Positions 62,039 to 64,000 of a stretch of 64,000 bases of DNA are shown piece after piece. The position numbers and the translations under genes were made by a program. The notes below the pieces were generated by a model, which made no database searches, had not been told where the DNA came from, and worked only from the letters and a program-made list of their open reading frames with translations. Numbering within the stretch: the first letter of the stretch is position 1; each line of letters opens with the position of its first letter. The stretch covers positions 1 through 64,000 of the forward strand of contig JAHDOV010000013.1 of the NCBI GenBank assembly GCA_018434685.1. Reading direction: 5' to 3'. Source of the DNA: Deltaproteobacteria bacterium (GTDB lineage Bacteria > Desulfobacterota > Desulfomonilia > UBA1062).

Positions 62039-64000
62039 TCAGATCTTTTCTATCCGTACGGCACAGGCCTTGTATTCCGCTGTCTGGGTGGCCGGGTCGA
62101 ACACCGGGTTCGTCAGCCAGTTGGCGCATGCATCCCTAAAATGGAATGCCATCCACACCATTCCCTGTGGAACCTGTGGCGTAACCTTTGCCTTCACTGT
62201 TATCTCTCCCCTGCGGGATCGCACCTTGACCATCTCGCCGCTTAAGATACCCAGTGCTTCGGCATCGGCACTGGACATATCGGCGGTTTCCTCAGGGAGG
62301 AGGTAGTCGAGCCCGCTCCGGCCGGTCTGCGTGCGGGTGTGGTAGTGATAGAGCCTGCGCCCCGTAGAGAGGACCAGGGGATACTCCTCATCGGGAACCT
62401 CGGCTGGAGGTGTCCATTCAACGGCAGTGAACACCCCGAGACCACAGGTAAACTTCCCTTCCTTGTGAAGGAAGGCAGTTCCGGGATGCTCATCGTCCGG
62501 CACCGGCCACTGAAGACCATCCTGCTCGATCCGGCCATATTTCACGCCAGCAAGTGCCGGGGCCAGGGCAGAAATCTCGTTATCCCAGAGTTCTTCACCG
62601 CTGCTCGATGCCCAATCATGTCCGAAACGCCTGGCAATCTCTTTGAATATCCACCAGTTCGGCATGGCTAATGCCGGCGGCTGACTGACCTTGCGTACCC
62701 TGCTGACTCTCCGCTCGCTGTTGGTGAATGTGCCGTCATCTTCGCTCCAGCCTGCAGAGGGGAAGATCACGTCGGCAAATCTCGTGGTCTCGGTCGGGAA
62801 GATATCCTGACATACGAGAAATTCCGCAGAGGCAAGCTCGTGCTCCACCTTGGCGATGTCCGGCTCGGTGTTGGCGAGGTTCTCTCCGAACACCCAGAAG
62901 GCCTTGACCTTTCCGTCTGCGAGCCCTTCCATCATCTGGGGAATCATGAGTCCGGGCTTTGCAGGCAGATCCTTCACGCCCCAGGCCTTTTCAAACTTGG
63001 CGCGCGCATCCGGGTTGGCCACCTGCTGATAGCCGGGGAACACGTTCGGCAGGGCTCCCATGTCGCAGGCACCCTGTACATTGTTCTGACCGCGAAGCGG
63101 GTTCACGCCGCCGCTCTCCACGCCCATATTGCCCAGGAGCATCTGGAGGTTCGCGGTGGACATGACGTTGTTCTTTCCGCACGTATGCTCCGTGATGCCG
63201 AGCGTATAGCAGAGCATGGCCGGTTTGACCGATGCGAGCATCCTGGCGATATCCCTGATCATGTCCGCGCTTACGCCCGAGATCTCTGCAGCCCGCTCGG
63301 GCGGGTATGCCATAACGGTTTTCTTCAGGTCTTCAAACCCGGCGGTGCACGATGCCACAAATTCCTTGTCGTAGAGATCCTCGGTTATAAGGACATGCAT
63401 GATGCCATTGAGGAATGCGATGTCGCTGCCCACCTTGATCTGTGCATGGATATCCGCGAAATTTGCCAGGGGCTGCTTTCTCGGATCGACAAGGATGAGC
63501 TTCGCCCCGTTCATTACGGCATTTTTCAGGAATGTTGCGGCCACCGGGTGCGCCTCGGTCATGTTGGAACCGATTACGAAAAACATCCTGGCCTTGCCGA
63601 ATTCACCGAATGAATTGGTCATTGCCCCTGAGCCGAAAGAGGTCGCCAGACCGGCGACAGTTGGGGCGTGTCACGTTCGCGCGCAGTGATCGATATTGTT
63701 TGTCTTGAACACCGCGCGGAACAGTTTCTGCATCTGGTAGGAGTCTTCATTCAGGCTCCTGGCACAGCTGACGCCTGCCACGGCATCGCTGCCGTGCTTT
63801 TCGATGATTTCCCTGAACTTGTTCGCCACAAGATCAAGCGCCTCTTCCCAGGACGCCTCCCGGAACTCGCCGTTTTCCTTGATGAGCGGTGTCTTGTTGC
63901 GCTCGTCGGAATAGATGAAATCATATCCGAAGCGGCCCTTGACGCACAACCTGCCCTTGTTGGGAGCACCGTCTTCAACGCCGGTCACCTTGACGATCCT
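62039..64000 (-). CDS. fdhA: Selenocysteine formate dehydrogenase, catalytic subunit (5' end outside window)
   Basis: 653 residues are visible. The minus-strand frame crosses an in-frame TGA at 63673-63671, so it appears as two pieces (up to DHCART and from HAPTVAGLATSFGSG) that together match FDH: R-U-HAPTVAGL has Sec and its neighbouring His at the molybdenum/tungsten site. Before it come the last cluster Cys in GRLCVKGRFGYDF and SCARSLNEDSYQMQKL; later GSNMTEAHPV, TANLQMLLGNMGVESGG and YHYHTRTQTGRS bind the two pterins. It oxidises formate or reduces CO2. A bSECIS follows the UGA. Partner subunits lie beyond 64000. Confidence 0.95.
63642..63673 (-). promoter_or_regulatory. bSECIS element of formate dehydrogenase
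   Basis: On the minus strand UGA (63673-63671) is followed after 12 bases by GTCGCC (63658-63653), loop GGTCT (63652-63648) and GGCGAC (63647-63642). The loop and its distance from the UGA match the E. coli fdhF element. Confidence 0.9.

Noticed and set aside
63671-63988. Separate small gene upstream of a shorter formate dehydrogenase
   Set aside because: The two pieces are in the same frame separated only by a TGA at the known Sec site of formate dehydrogenase, so they are one gene.

Overview
The window looks like chromosome of an anaerobic Gram-negative bacterium of the Deltaproteobacteria/Desulfobacterota type (inference). Support comes from a selenocysteine formate dehydrogenase, a giant 2-hydroxyacyl-CoA dehydratase activase, a rubrerythrin, an outer-membrane/LPS kit (Kdo-kinase-like, Lgt, MlaF, lipoproteins), two sigma-54-type promoters, and the run carD / PIN-TRAM / ispD / ispF / cysS / uvrB. 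I see no insertion sequence, phage gene or CRISPR array.

Layout. 1-14 kb: secreted PASTA protein, peroxiredoxin-like protein, amt-glnK nitrogen module behind a sigma-54-like promoter, UbiA/MenA-like prenyltransferase with a CPBP protease, trpS, tgt, cell-wall enzymes, rlmN, an exported rubrerythrin and an MFS exporter. 14-29 kb: a selenocysteine rhodanese, a B12/radical-SAM protein, a hybrid histidine kinase, a double-PilZ protein, small zinc-ribbon and release-factor-like genes, MlaF, a nitrilase, a class I adenylate cyclase-like protein and lgt. 29-36 kb: a tightly packed plus-strand operon from carD to a Kdo-kinase-like gene. 36-40 kb: plsC, a DUF3783-like gene, an acyl-CoA ligase, a zinc-ribbon protein and tRNA-Phe. 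40.2-45.7 kb is the most unusual stretch: a consensus sigma-54 promoter with an upstream palindrome drives three small membrane proteins; then come a short TetR regulator and an overlapping four-gene biosynthetic operon (SpeD-like pyruvoyl decarboxylase, BioF2-like GNAT, ATP-grasp ligase, fold-III PLP decarboxylase) that ends with a second copy of one of the tiny membrane proteins. 45.7-58 kb: a ThDP enzyme, the 1407-residue activase with a possible 35-residue Cys-rich leader protein, an M20 amidohydrolase, a nitroreductase, a Lon-like protease and an RNA methyltransferase. 58-64 kb: a minus-strand run of formate dehydrogenase, FecCD-type metal/cofactor importer and methyltransferase.

Highlights. 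(1) Two genes carry an in-frame UGA followed by a hairpin with the same GGUCU loop: the formate dehydrogenase at the right edge and an exported rhodanese-like protein at 14245-14661, where Sec replaces the expected catalytic Cys. Ordinary gene calling would truncate both. (2) Two paralogous 33-36-residue membrane microproteins bracket the 41-45.5 kb operon; neither the family nor the operon product is one I can name.
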